64,000 nt of DNA from the NCBI RefSeq assembly GCF_026343125.1, contig NZ_JAPEMB010000001.1:1984001-2048000 (forward strand). The letters run 5' to 3'. Numbering within the stretch: position 1 is the first letter of the stretch; each line of letters begins with the position of its first letter. The position numbers were made by a program, and so were the translations under genes. Shown one piece after another: positions 47,789 to 55,980 of the stretch. The notes beneath the pieces are model-generated. The model was given only the letters and a program-made list of their open reading frames with translations. It made no database searches and was not told the origin of the DNA. Source of the stretch: Streptomyces sp. NBC_00094 (lineage in GTDB: Bacteria > Actinomycetota > Actinomycetes > Streptomycetales > Streptomycetaceae).

Positions 47789-48784
47789 ATGACGACCACG
47801 GCATGCGACACGCGTGAACGGGCGAGAGGGGCGCTCCTCGGTCTCGCCGTCGGCGACGCCCTCGGAGCGCCCGCGGAGAACATGCGCCCCTCGGAGATCC
47901 GCCGCCGATGGGGCCGTATCGAGGGCTTCGTGACAGACCGTCCGGCGGGCACCGACGACACCGAGTACGCGATCTTCTCGGCCCTGCTCCTCGCCCGGCA
48001 CGGCTCGGCGCTCACCGTCCACCACGTCGAACGGGCCTGGCACCACTGGATCGCCGACCTCGACGAAGGGCCCTTCCGCGGCGCGGGCTTCTCGGAGCGC
48101 GGCACTCTGGAGAACCTCCGCCGGGGCCTCGCCGCGCCCATCTCCGCCCAGCACCGGCACGCCTGGAGCGACGGGCTCGCGATGCGGGCCGCGCCCTTCG
48201 GCGTCTTCGCCGCCGGACGCCCGGCGGAGGCGGCGCGACTCGTCGCGATCGACGGCAGCGTCAGCCACGAGGGCGAGGGCATCTACGGGGGCCAGGCCGT
48301 CGCGGCGGGCGTCGCGGCGGCGATGGCGGGCGCGGGCGTGACCTCGGTCATCGCGGCGGCCCTCTCCGTCGTCCCGATGGACTCCTGGACGGCCCGCTCC
48401 CTGCGCCGCGCGGTCGTCGCCGCGCAGCGTGTCCAGCCTGACCCGCTCACCCGCGAGCGGCAGGTCCGCTCGGCGGTCGTCATCGGCGGCTACCCCTGGA
48501 CCGACCTGGCCCCGGAGGCGGTGGGCCTCGCCTTCGGCGCCTTCGCGGCGGCCCGCGGGGACTTCCGTACGGCGGTGCTGACCGCGGTCAACATGGGCCG
48601 CGACGCCGACACGACGGCAGCGGTCGCCGGCGCCCTGGCCGGAGCGATGTCGGGCGTCTCGGCGATCCCGGAGGAGTGGTCGACCGCCATCGCCCCCGTC
48701 ACCGGCAGCTGCCTGCCCTCGATGCGCGGCTACCACGTCCTGGACGTCGCGGACCTTCTGACCCCGGAGGAGAACCTGTCATGA
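47789..48784 (+). CDS. ADP-ribosylglycohydrolase-family protein 1
   Basis: This 331-aa protein of the ADP-ribosylglycohydrolase (DraG/ARH) fold has all metal-binding stretches: LLGLAVGDALG (about residue 16), GTDDTEYAI (about 54) and the C-terminal GRDADTTAAVAGALAG. These residues hold two Mg2+ ions that remove ADP-ribose or similar from proteins or small molecules. It is the first of four related genes; its stop overlaps the next (ATGA). The ATG at 47789 is chosen because the domain starts within 12 residues. Confidence 0.9.
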   Translation: MTTTACDTRERARGALLGLAVGDALGAPAENMRPSEIRRRWGRIEGFVTDRPAGTDDTEYAIFSALLLARHGSALTVHHVERAWHHWIADLDEGPFRGAGFSERGTLENLRRGLAAPISAQHRHAWSDGLAMRAAPFGVFAAGRPAEAARLVAIDGSVSHEGEGIYGGQAVAAGVAAAMAGAGVTSVIAAALSVVPMDSWTARSLRRAVVAAQRVQPDPLTRERQVRSAVVIGGYPWTDLAPEAVGLAFGAFAAARGDFRTAVLTAVNMGRDADTTAAVAGALAGAMSGVSAIPEEWSTAIAPVTGSCLPSMRGYHVLDVADLLTPEENLS

Positions 48785-50406
48785 GCGCGGACATCACGAC
48801 GGCCCCGACCACCGCCGCCGAGACCGGAACCACCGCCACGGGGGCCGCCGCCCCAGGCGCGGCCACCGCCGCCACCGCTGCGGGTGCTACGGGCGCCACC
48901 GCCACCACCGCCACGGGGGCCGCCGGGGCCACCGCCGCCGAGACCGGGACCACCGCCATGGGGGCCGCCGCCCCCGGCGCGGCCACCGCCGCCACCGCTG
49001 CGGGCGCCACCGCCACCACCGCTGTGGGCAATCGTCCCGCAGGGCGTGGGGGTCCCCCCTCTGGGGGAGGGTGGGCACAGCCCCCGATGCCGGGGACCAG
49101 CCCCCTGCTCGGTGACCCGCAGGACCCCGCCCCGCTGCCGGGCGCCGACACACTGGACCCCGCCCCGGTACGCGGCACCGGTTCATGGGGCGGCGGCGCC
49201 CACGAGGTCCCGCAGCCCGACGCCCCGCACAGGGCCGGTCGCGACAAGACCGAGGGCCTCCTCCTGGGGCTCGCCGCAGGCGACGCCGCCGGCTGGCCCG
49301 CCGCCCGCCACCGCGCCGCCCGCATGCCGGAGTGGACCCGCCGCCTCACCCGCGAACTCGACACCTTCGCGGAGCAGAACGCGACGACCACCCTCCCCGT
49401 CCCCATCGCCCTCAACCAGCCCCCCGAACCCCTCCGCCTCGGCCCCTCCGACGACGCCGAGTGGGCGGCCTTCACCGCCGAGGCGATCCTCACCGCCTCG
49501 GGTCCCGTCTTCGCCGGCCTTCCCCCGGAGCGCCGCCTCCGCGCCGCCGTCGACCTCGCCTGGAACGCCCTCGCCGGACAGGTCGCCGCCGCCGCCGACC
49601 GCGCCCCCGAGGTCGAGTCCGCCGTCCTCCCCCTCCGCGCCCGGATCTCCGTACGCGCCGGACTCGGCAATCTCGCCACCGGTCTGCGCCCGCCCGCCAC
49701 GGGCCACGACAACCCGCACTACTTCGACGACGCCGCCTGCGTACGGGCCGCCGTCCTCGCCCTCGTCCACCCGGGCGCCCCCCGCGCCGCCGCCGAACTC
49801 GCCGAGTTCGACGCCCGGTACACCCAGGACGGGGACGGCGTCCACGGCGCCCGCGCGATGGCCGCGGCCGTCGCCGCGGCCCTCGGCGGGGCGACGGTCG
49901 ACGAGGCCGTCGAGGCGGCGCTCGCCGAACTCCCACCCGTCACCGAGATCGGCCGCAACGCCCGGCACGCGGTGAAGCTGGCCCGGACCGCCGGTTCGGC
50001 CTTCGAGCTGGTCCCGCTCCTGGAGCACCAGATCGTGGACCACGTCTACAGCTACGGGATCGCCGCGGCCGAGACCGTCCCCGTCGCCCTCGCCCTCGCC
50101 ACCGCCGCCCGGGGCGAGATGACGGCCGCGGTACCGGCCGCCGTCTGCCTCTCCCGGGTCGCGGACTCCGCCCCCGCGCTCGCGGGCGCGCTCACCGGCG
50201 CGCTGGGTGGCGGCCGTTCGGTGCCGGCGACCTGGCGGGAGGCCTGCCGGACGCTCGCGGGGTGCGCGCTGCCCCGGCTCGCGGGGACGGACCTGGTCGA
50301 ACTCGCCGGGCTCCTGGGAGCCACGGAACCGGGCGCCTCAGGTGGACAATTCCGACATGACACCCACACTGGATGCGCCCCCTCTGGTGGTGCCCACCCT
50401 GGATGA
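48781..50406 (+). CDS. ADP-ribosylglycohydrolase-family protein 2, degenerate metal site and repeat N-terminus
   Basis: This 541-aa protein has about 150 residues of Ala/Thr/Gly repeat plus a REP-derived linker (VGNRPAGRGG) before the fold starts at GLLLGLAAGDAAGWP. The first motif is kept, but TDDT is SDDAEW and the C-terminal GRDxDT is SRVADS, which lacks the first aspartate. It may therefore be a non-catalytic or altered paralogue. It overlaps gene 1 by 4 bp and gene 3 by 50 bp. The long low-complexity lead arises from a 120-bp duplication (48811-48930 and 48931 on). Confidence 0.85.
   Translation: MSADITTAPTTAAETGTTATGAAAPGAATAATAAGATGATATTATGAAGATAAETGTTAMGAAAPGAATAATAAGATATTAVGNRPAGRGGPPSGGGWAQPPMPGTSPLLGDPQDPAPLPGADTLDPAPVRGTGSWGGGAHEVPQPDAPHRAGRDKTEGLLLGLAAGDAAGWPAARHRAARMPEWTRRLTRELDTFAEQNATTTLPVPIALNQPPEPLRLGPSDDAEWAAFTAEAILTASGPVFAGLPPERRLRAAVDLAWNALAGQVAAAADRAPEVESAVLPLRARISVRAGLGNLATGLRPPATGHDNPHYFDDAACVRAAVLALVHPGAPRAAAELAEFDARYTQDGDGVHGARAMAAAVAAALGGATVDEAVEAALAELPPVTEIGRNARHAVKLARTAGSAFELVPLLEHQIVDHVYSYGIAAAETVPVALALATAARGEMTAAVPAAVCLSRVADSAPALAGALTGALGGGRSVPATWREACRTLAGCALPRLAGTDLVELAGLLGATEPGASGGQFRHDTHTGCAPSGGAHPG
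49021..49081. repeat. REP-like palindrome carried in frame inside a coding gene
   Basis: TGTGGGCAATCGTCCCGCAGGG from about 49023 matches the element at 3149. It is followed by a nested GGGGGTCCCCCCTCTGGGGG stem and closing GTGGGCACAGC. Outer arms are GCTGTG (49021) and CACAGC (49076). It encodes an in-frame linker of the ADP-ribosylglycohydrolase 2 gene. Confidence 0.82.
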
Positions 50407-51538
50407 CCGGATCACCGGAAGCCTCCTCGGGGCCGCCGTCGGCGACGCGCTCGGCGGCCCCGTCGAGGGCTACACCCCCGAGCAGATCCTGGAACGGCAC
50501 GGCGGCCGCGTCACCGGGATCGTCGGCCCCTGGAACCGCGGCGACTGGCGCACCGCCCGCCCCATCGCGCCGTACCACAAGGGCGACGGGCACGTCACCG
50601 ACGACACCTTGATGACCCACGCCCTGATCCGGGTGTACGAGAAGGTCCGCGGCCACCTCGACGCGTACGCGGTCGCGGACGTCCTCGTCCCCGAACTCAT
50701 GAGCTCCCCCGTCTGGATCCCGGAGCTGGAGGCCGAGGCCCTCCCCCTCCAGCGGATCTTCCTCGCCGAGAAGTGGATCGTGGCCCGGCTCCACTACGGC
50801 CACGTGGACCCGCGCGAGGCCGGCAGCGGCAACATCGTCAACTGCGGCGCCGCGATGTACATGGCCCCGGTCGGGCTCGTCAACGCCGCCCACCCGGCGG
50901 CCGCCTACGCCGAGGCCCTCGACGTCGCGGGCGCGCACCAGTCCTCGTACGGCCGGGAGGCGGCGGGCGTGTTCGCGGCGGCGGTCGCGGCGGCCTGCGC
51001 GCCGGGCGCCACTCCCTCCTCGGTCGTCGGGACGGCCCTCTCCCTCGCGAAGGACGGCACCCGGTCGGCGATCGAGGCGGTCGCCGAAGTGGCCGTCCGC
51101 CACACGGACTTCGAGTCCGCGCTCGCCCCCCTCCGCAAGGCCGTGGCCCCCTTCGACTCGGTCGGCCCCGACTACCGCTCCCCCTCGCTCGGTGCCCGCC
51201 GCCCCTCCCGGCTCCACGCGATCGAGGAGCTGCCGGTCGCCCTGGGCATGCTGCTCGTCGGCGAGGGCGACTTCCGCCGTACGGTTCTCGGCGCCGTCAA
51301 CTACGGGCGCGACTGCGACTCGATCGCCACGATGGCGGGCGCGATCGTGGGCGCCCTGCACGGCGAGTCCGCCGTTCCCGCCGACTGGGCGAAACGGGTC
51401 GCGGAGGCAAGCCGGCTCGACCTGCACGCCCCGGCGACCGCGCTGGCCCGGGTGACCCGCGAGGTCTTCGCCCGGGACGTGGAGCTGCGCCGGGCGCACG
51501 AGGCGGCTTTCGCGACGCTGACGAGCGCCGACCGGTGA
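50357..51538 (+). CDS. ADP-ribosylglycohydrolase-family protein 3
   Basis: This 393-aa protein is the best-conserved paralogue here: SLLGAAVGDALGGPVEG (about residue 19), GHVTDDTLMTHAL (about 75), and NYGRDCDSIATMAGAIVGAL near the C-terminus, giving the complete two-metal site. The cytoplasmic enzyme probably hydrolyses an N- or O-glycosidic bond to ADP-ribose. The ATG at 50357 lies inside the 3' end of gene 2. Its stop overlaps gene 4 (GTGA). Substrates in actinobacteria are not established. Confidence 0.92.
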   Translation: MTPTLDAPPLVVPTLDDRITGSLLGAAVGDALGGPVEGYTPEQILERHGGRVTGIVGPWNRGDWRTARPIAPYHKGDGHVTDDTLMTHALIRVYEKVRGHLDAYAVADVLVPELMSSPVWIPELEAEALPLQRIFLAEKWIVARLHYGHVDPREAGSGNIVNCGAAMYMAPVGLVNAAHPAAAYAEALDVAGAHQSSYGREAAGVFAAAVAAACAPGATPSSVVGTALSLAKDGTRSAIEAVAEVAVRHTDFESALAPLRKAVAPFDSVGPDYRSPSLGARRPSRLHAIEELPVALGMLLVGEGDFRRTVLGAVNYGRDCDSIATMAGAIVGALHGESAVPADWAKRVAEASRLDLHAPATALARVTREVFARDVELRRAHEAAFATLTSADR

Positions 51539-52962
51539 ACCTCCGGCTGACCTGGGTGCAGCCTGAGGACCTGGTGGGCCACGAGCTCCGCCAGGCGGCG
51601 GAGGACGGCCGCGACACCCACGCGATCGCCATCCGCTGGTACGCGGCGGGCGGCCCGCCGGCCCCGAAGACGGCCGGCGCCTCTACCGCGCCCCGCCCGG
51701 ACCTCCGCCCCCTGGCGGAGGAACTCCTGGACGCCTTGGCGTCCCTCCCCGCACCCCTGGCGGGGGACGAACCGACTCCCCTCCCCGAGATCCAGGCCCT
51801 GACGACACCCCACCCCCCGCGCGAAGCGCCGGGCCCCCGGGGGCTCGGGGGCGGAGCCCCCGGTCTCGTCAGAGTTTCGGGAAGGGGCGGGGCGGGGGAA
51901 ACCCACGCCCTGCGCGACCGTCTGCACGCCGCCTGGCTCGGGCGGGCCGTCGGGTGTCTGCTCGGCAAGCCCGTCGAGAAGCTCCCCCTCCCCGCCATCC
52001 GGGCCCTCGCCCGCGCCACCGGCAACTGGCCCCTCTCCACCTGGTTCACCGCCCGCGGCGTCCCCCCGGAACTGCTCGCCGCCCACCCCTGGAACCGCCG
52101 CTCCGCCTCCACCTCCCTCGCCGAGAACATCGACGGGATGCCCGAGGACGACGACCTCAACTACCCCCTCCTCAACCTCCTGCTGCTCCAGCGGTACGGC
52201 CGCGACTTCACCACCGCCGACGTCGCCCGCCTCTGGCTCGACGAACTCCCCGCCGGCCGCACCTTCACGGCCGAGCGCGTCGCCTACCGCAACCTCCTCG
52301 ACGGCGTCGAACCCCCGCTCACCGCCGTCCACCGCAACCCCTTCCGCGAGTGGATCGGCGCCCAGATCCGGGCGGACGTCCACGGCTGGACCCACCCCGG
52401 CGCCCCGGTCACCGCCGCCGCCCAGGCCCACCGCGACGCGGCCCTCACCCACACCGCCAACGGGATCTACGGCGCCATGTTCGTCGCCGCCACCCTCGCC
52501 ACCGCCGCGACCGGCACCGCCGACGTCCACCGGTCGCTCGCCGCCGGACTCGGGGTGGTCCCGCCCCGCTCCCGTCTCGCCCGGGCCGTACGCCTGGGTA
52601 TCGCCGCCGCCCGCGAGGACCGCGACTTCGACGCCGTCGTCGACCGGCTGCACGCCGCGCTCGGCGGGTACCACTGGGTCCATGCCGTCCCCAACGCCGC
52701 CCTGCTCGCCGCCGCCCTCACCCACGGCGACGGCGACTTCTCGCGCTCCGTCTGCGCGGCGGTCTCGGGCGGCTGGGACACCGACTCCAACGGCGCCACC
52801 GCCGGTTCGGTCGCCGGGCTGCTCACCGGCCACCCCGACCGGCTGCCCGACTGCTGGACCACCCCCCTCAAGAACCGTCTCGCGACCTCGATCCCGTCCT
52901 TCGACGGCATCGGCTTCGACACCCTGGCCGACCTGACACTCCTGGAGGCAGTACGCCCATGA
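51535..52962 (+). CDS. ADP-ribosylglycohydrolase-family protein 4
   Basis: This 475-aa protein is split by a proline-glycine linker at about residues 85-120. The hydrolase fold follows: RLHAAWLGRAVGCLLGKPVEKL, IDGMPEDDDLNYPL and GGWDTDSNGATAGSVAGLL, a diverged but complete metal site of the WDTDSNGAT subgroup. An N-terminal segment of about 85 residues (LTWVQPEDLVGHELRQAAEDG) precedes it. The linker holds a palindrome of intergenic type. The GTG at 51535 overlaps gene 3; the stop overlaps ribokinase. Confidence 0.9.
   Translation: MNLRLTWVQPEDLVGHELRQAAEDGRDTHAIAIRWYAAGGPPAPKTAGASTAPRPDLRPLAEELLDALASLPAPLAGDEPTPLPEIQALTTPHPPREAPGPRGLGGGAPGLVRVSGRGGAGETHALRDRLHAAWLGRAVGCLLGKPVEKLPLPAIRALARATGNWPLSTWFTARGVPPELLAAHPWNRRSASTSLAENIDGMPEDDDLNYPLLNLLLLQRYGRDFTTADVARLWLDELPAGRTFTAERVAYRNLLDGVEPPLTAVHRNPFREWIGAQIRADVHGWTHPGAPVTAAAQAHRDAALTHTANGIYGAMFVAATLATAATGTADVHRSLAAGLGVVPPRSRLARAVRLGIAAAREDRDFDAVVDRLHAALGGYHWVHAVPNAALLAAALTHGDGDFSRSVCAAVSGGWDTDSNGATAGSVAGLLTGHPDRLPDCWTTPLKNRLATSIPSFDGIGFDTLADLTLLEAVRP
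51837..51863. repeat. GC-rich palindrome in the linker of ADP-ribosylglycohydrolase 4
   Basis: Arms CCGGGGGCTC and GAGCCCCCGG with a 7-nt loop. Flanking GAAGCGCCGGG and GTTTCGGGAAGGGGCGGGG resemble repeated intergenic sequence of streptomycetes (from memory). The whole stretch is in frame and codes for a Pro/Gly-rich linker. Confidence 0.75.
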
Positions 52963-53879
52963 CCGGCATCGTCGTACTCGGCAGCACGAACATGGACCTC
53001 GTCGCCTACGTATCGAGGGCTCCGGCCCGCGGGGAGACGGTCACCGGCCGCGCGTTCCGGACGATCCCCGGCGGGAAGGGCGCGAACCAGGCCGTCGCCG
53101 CCGCCCGCTCCGGCGCCGAGGTGGCGATGATCGGCGCGGTCGGCGCGGACGACTTCGGCGCACGCCTCCGGGCCAACCTGGAGCACTGCGCCGTCGACAC
53201 CGATCTCCTGCGCACCGCCGAAGGCCCCTCCGGAACCGCCCACATCGTCGTCGACGACGAGGGCGGCAACGCGATCGTCGTCGTCCCCGGCGCCAACGCC
53301 ACCGTCGTCTCCCTCAGCCACGGCGACGAGGCCCTCATCGGCACCGCCGACATCCTCCTCCTCCAGCTCGAACTCCCCCTCTCCGTCGTCACCGAGGGCG
53401 CCGCGACCGCCCGCCGCCTCGGCGTCCGCACCGTCCTCACCCCCGCCCCCGCCCGGCCGCTCCCTCCCGAACTCCTCGCCTCCACCGACCTGCTCGTCCC
53501 CAACGAGCACGAGGCCGCCACGCTCACCGGACTCACCGACCCGCGCGCCGCCGCCGAGGCCCTGCTCCGGGACGTCCCCGAGGTCGTCATCACCCTGGGC
53601 GCGGCCGGCTGCCTGTACGTGTCCCGGGGCGCCGAACCGGTGACCGTGCCCGCCCCCCGCGTCACGGCCGTGGACACCACCGCCGCCGGCGACACGTTCG
53701 TCGGCGCCCTCGCGGTGGCCCTCGGCGAGGGCCGCCCCGTCCCCGAGGCGCTCGCCTGGGCGCAGACCGCCGCCGCGCTCTCCGTCCAGCGCGAGGGCGC
53801 GACGACCTCGATGCCGTACCGGACCGAGATCGAGGCGGCCTTCGGCTCCCTCGACGACCTGGAGGCCGACCCCGCATGA
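52959..53879 (+). CDS. rbsK: Ribokinase (PfkB family)
   Basis: This 306-aa sugar kinase has the N-terminal GSTNMDLVAYVSRAP and GGKGANQAVAAAR substrate motifs, and the C-terminal DTTAAGDTFVGAL anion hole with catalytic aspartate. It phosphorylates ribose to ribose-5-phosphate. Embedded after four ADP-ribosylglycohydrolases by ATGA overlap, it plausibly salvages ribose released from ADP-ribose derivatives. No sugar transporter is next to it, which argues for an internal ribose source. Confidence 0.92.
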   Translation: MTGIVVLGSTNMDLVAYVSRAPARGETVTGRAFRTIPGGKGANQAVAAARSGAEVAMIGAVGADDFGARLRANLEHCAVDTDLLRTAEGPSGTAHIVVDDEGGNAIVVVPGANATVVSLSHGDEALIGTADILLLQLELPLSVVTEGAATARRLGVRTVLTPAPARPLPPELLASTDLLVPNEHEAATLTGLTDPRAAAEALLRDVPEVVITLGAAGCLYVSRGAEPVTVPAPRVTAVDTTAAGDTFVGALAVALGEGRPVPEALAWAQTAAALSVQREGATTSMPYRTEIEAAFGSLDDLEADPA

Positions 53880-55102
53880 CGACCACCCCGCACGCCACCG
53901 CCCCCGCCGCTCCCCCCGCGCCTCCCCTCCACGGACTGCGCGTCCTGGACCTCGCGACCCTCTTCGCCGGCCCGCTCGCCGCCACGATGCTCGGCGACTT
54001 CGGTGCCGACGTCGTCAAGGTCGAGCACCCCCGCAAGCCCGACCCGTCCCGTGGCCACGGCCCCGCCAAGGACGGCATCGGCCTGTGGTGGAAGGTCCTC
54101 GGCCGGAACAAGCGGGCGATCACCCTCGATCTCTCCGCACCGGGCGGCCGTGACACCCTCCTCGGGCTCGCCGCCGAAGCCGACGTGATCGTGGAGAACT
54201 TCCGCCCCGGCACCCTGGAACGCTGGGGCCTGGGCTGGGAGGAGCTCTCCACCGTCAACCCGCGCCTGGTCCTCGCCCGGGTCACCGGCTTCGGCCAGTT
54301 CGGCCCGTACGCCCACCGCCCCGGCTTCGGCACCCTCGCCGAGGCGATGAGCGGCTTCGCCGCCATCACCGGCGAACCCGACGGCCCGCCCACCCTGCCC
54401 CCCTTCGGCCTTGCCGACTCGATCGCCGCCCTCGCCACCGCGTACGCGGTGATGACCGCGCTCACCGCGAGGACCACGACCGGCCGCGGCCAGGTCGTCG
54501 ACATGGCGATCATCGAACCGATGCTCTCCGTCATCGGACCCCACTCCCTCTGGTACGACCAGCTCGGTTACGTCCAGCCCCGCACCGGCAACCGCTCCCG
54601 CAACAACGCCCCGCGCAACACCTACCGGACCGCCGACGGCTCCTGGGTCGCCGTCTCCACCTCCGCCCAGTCGATCGCCGAGCGCGTCCTGCGTCTCGTC
54701 GGCCGCCCCGAGCTCGTCGACGAGCCGTGGTTCGCCGACGGCACGGGCCGGGCCGAGCACACGGAGGTCCTGGACGAGGCGGTCGGCGGCTGGATCGCCC
54801 GCCACACCCGCGACGAGGCCATGGCCGCCTTCGAGAAGGCCGAGGCCGCCATCGCCCCGGTCTACGACGTCCGGGACGTCCTCGACGATCCGCAGTTCCA
54901 GGCGCTCGGCACCGTCACCGAGGTCCAGGACCCGGAACTCGGCCCGATCAAGATGCAGAACGTGCTCTTCCGGCTCTCCGAGACCCCCGGGGCGATCCGC
55001 TGGCCCGGCCGCCCGCACGGCGCCGACACCACCGACGTCCTCACCGAGCTCGGCCTCAGCCCCGCCGAGATCGACGCCCTCCGCGCCCAGGGAGCGGTAT
55101 GA
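53876..55102 (+). CDS. Family III CoA-transferase (CaiB/BaiF)
   Basis: This 408-aa family III CoA-transferase has LRVLDLATLFAGPLAATMLGDFGADVVKVEHP, a very typical N-terminus, and the catalytic aspartate in GRGQVVDMAI (about residue 203). It moves CoA between carboxylic acids through a mixed anhydride. The start overlaps ribokinase (ATGA) and the stop overlaps the CitE-like lyase (ATGA). The pair recalls transferase plus CitE-type lyase modules that activate and cleave citramalate-, malate- or hydroxymethylglutarate-like acids; substrate not determinable. Confidence 0.92.
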   Translation: MTTTPHATAPAAPPAPPLHGLRVLDLATLFAGPLAATMLGDFGADVVKVEHPRKPDPSRGHGPAKDGIGLWWKVLGRNKRAITLDLSAPGGRDTLLGLAAEADVIVENFRPGTLERWGLGWEELSTVNPRLVLARVTGFGQFGPYAHRPGFGTLAEAMSGFAAITGEPDGPPTLPPFGLADSIAALATAYAVMTALTARTTTGRGQVVDMAIIEPMLSVIGPHSLWYDQLGYVQPRTGNRSRNNAPRNTYRTADGSWVAVSTSAQSIAERVLRLVGRPELVDEPWFADGTGRAEHTEVLDEAVGGWIARHTRDEAMAAFEKAEAAIAPVYDVRDVLDDPQFQALGTVTEVQDPELGPIKMQNVLFRLSETPGAIRWPGRPHGADTTDVLTELGLSPAEIDALRAQGAV

Positions 55103-55917
55103 ACGATATGCAGCGCCTGCGCACACCCCTCACCTGGCTGTACGCCCCCGGCGACCGCCCCGAGGTCGTGTCCAAGGCCCTGTCCTCCGGCGCCGACGTC
55201 GTCATCGTCGACCTGGAGGACGCCGTCGCCCCGCACCGCAAGGCGTACGCCCTCGCCGCCACCGTCGATCTGCTCGCCGACGCCCACCCCGTCCCGGTGC
55301 ACGTCCGCGTCCACACCCCGCACGACATCCCCACCCTGGCCCCCCTCCCCGGCCTCTGCGGTCTCCGTGTACCCAAGGTGACACACGCCACTGACATCCA
55401 CCGGATCGTCGCACTCGCCCCCGGTCTCGCCCTCTACCCGCTCCTGGAGAACGCCCTCGCCGTGGAGCACGCGTTCGCCATCGCCACCGCCCACCCCGCC
55501 GTGCGCGGCATCGCGCTCGGCGAGGCCGACCTCCGCGCCGACCTGGGCGTACGGGACGACAGCGGCCTCGACTGGCCGCGCAGCCGCGTGGTGGTCGCCG
55601 CCCGCGCGGCCGCCCTGCCGCCCCCCGCCCAGTCGGTCCACCCCGACATCGGCGACCTCGACGCGCTGGCCGCCGGCTGCGCCCGGGGCCGGGCGATGGG
55701 CTTCCTCGGCCGGGCCGCCATCCACCCCCGCCAGCTCCCGGTCATCGAGCGGTCCTACCTCCCCACCCCGGAGGAGGTCGACGCGGCGCGGGAGGTCGTC
55801 GCGGCCGCCGGGACCGGCGACCGGGGCGCCCTGGCCCTCCCCGACGGCCGCTTCGTCGACGCGGCCGTGGTGGAGGGCGCCCACCGGGTCCTCGCCCTGG
55901 CCGCGCGGACGGCCTGA
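55099..55917 (+). CDS. CitE-like (HpcH/HpaI family) aldolase/lyase
   Basis: This 272-aa TIM barrel has LYAPGDRPEVVSKALSSGADVVIVDLEDAV at the N-terminus, the metal-ligand Glu in LGEADL, and the family CoA-binding C-terminal part. CitE-like stand-alone proteins cleave beta-hydroxyacyl-CoA such as malyl- or citramalyl-CoA. It is the last gene of the operon, followed at once by a strong hairpin. Co-expression with the CoA-transferase gives the likely activation step. Confidence 0.9.
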   Translation: MNDMQRLRTPLTWLYAPGDRPEVVSKALSSGADVVIVDLEDAVAPHRKAYALAATVDLLADAHPVPVHVRVHTPHDIPTLAPLPGLCGLRVPKVTHATDIHRIVALAPGLALYPLLENALAVEHAFAIATAHPAVRGIALGEADLRADLGVRDDSGLDWPRSRVVVAARAAALPPPAQSVHPDIGDLDALAAGCARGRAMGFLGRAAIHPRQLPVIERSYLPTPEEVDAAREVVAAAGTGDRGALALPDGRFVDAAVVEGAHRVLALAARTA

Positions 55918-55928
55918 CCCCCGGCACG

Positions 55929-55970
55929 CGAAAGGGCCGCCGGAACCTCGCGGTCCCGGCGGCCCTTCGA
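55929..55970. terminator. Bidirectional intrinsic terminator between CitE-like gene and lgt
   Basis: AAGGGCCGCCGG (55932-55943) pairs with CCGGCGGCCCTT (55956-55967) around a 12-nt loop, extended by flanking A and T residues. Located 12 bp after the lyase stop and 14 bp before the lgt stop, it can end both convergent transcripts. Confidence 0.9.
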
Positions 55971-55980
55971 CGACGGAGGA

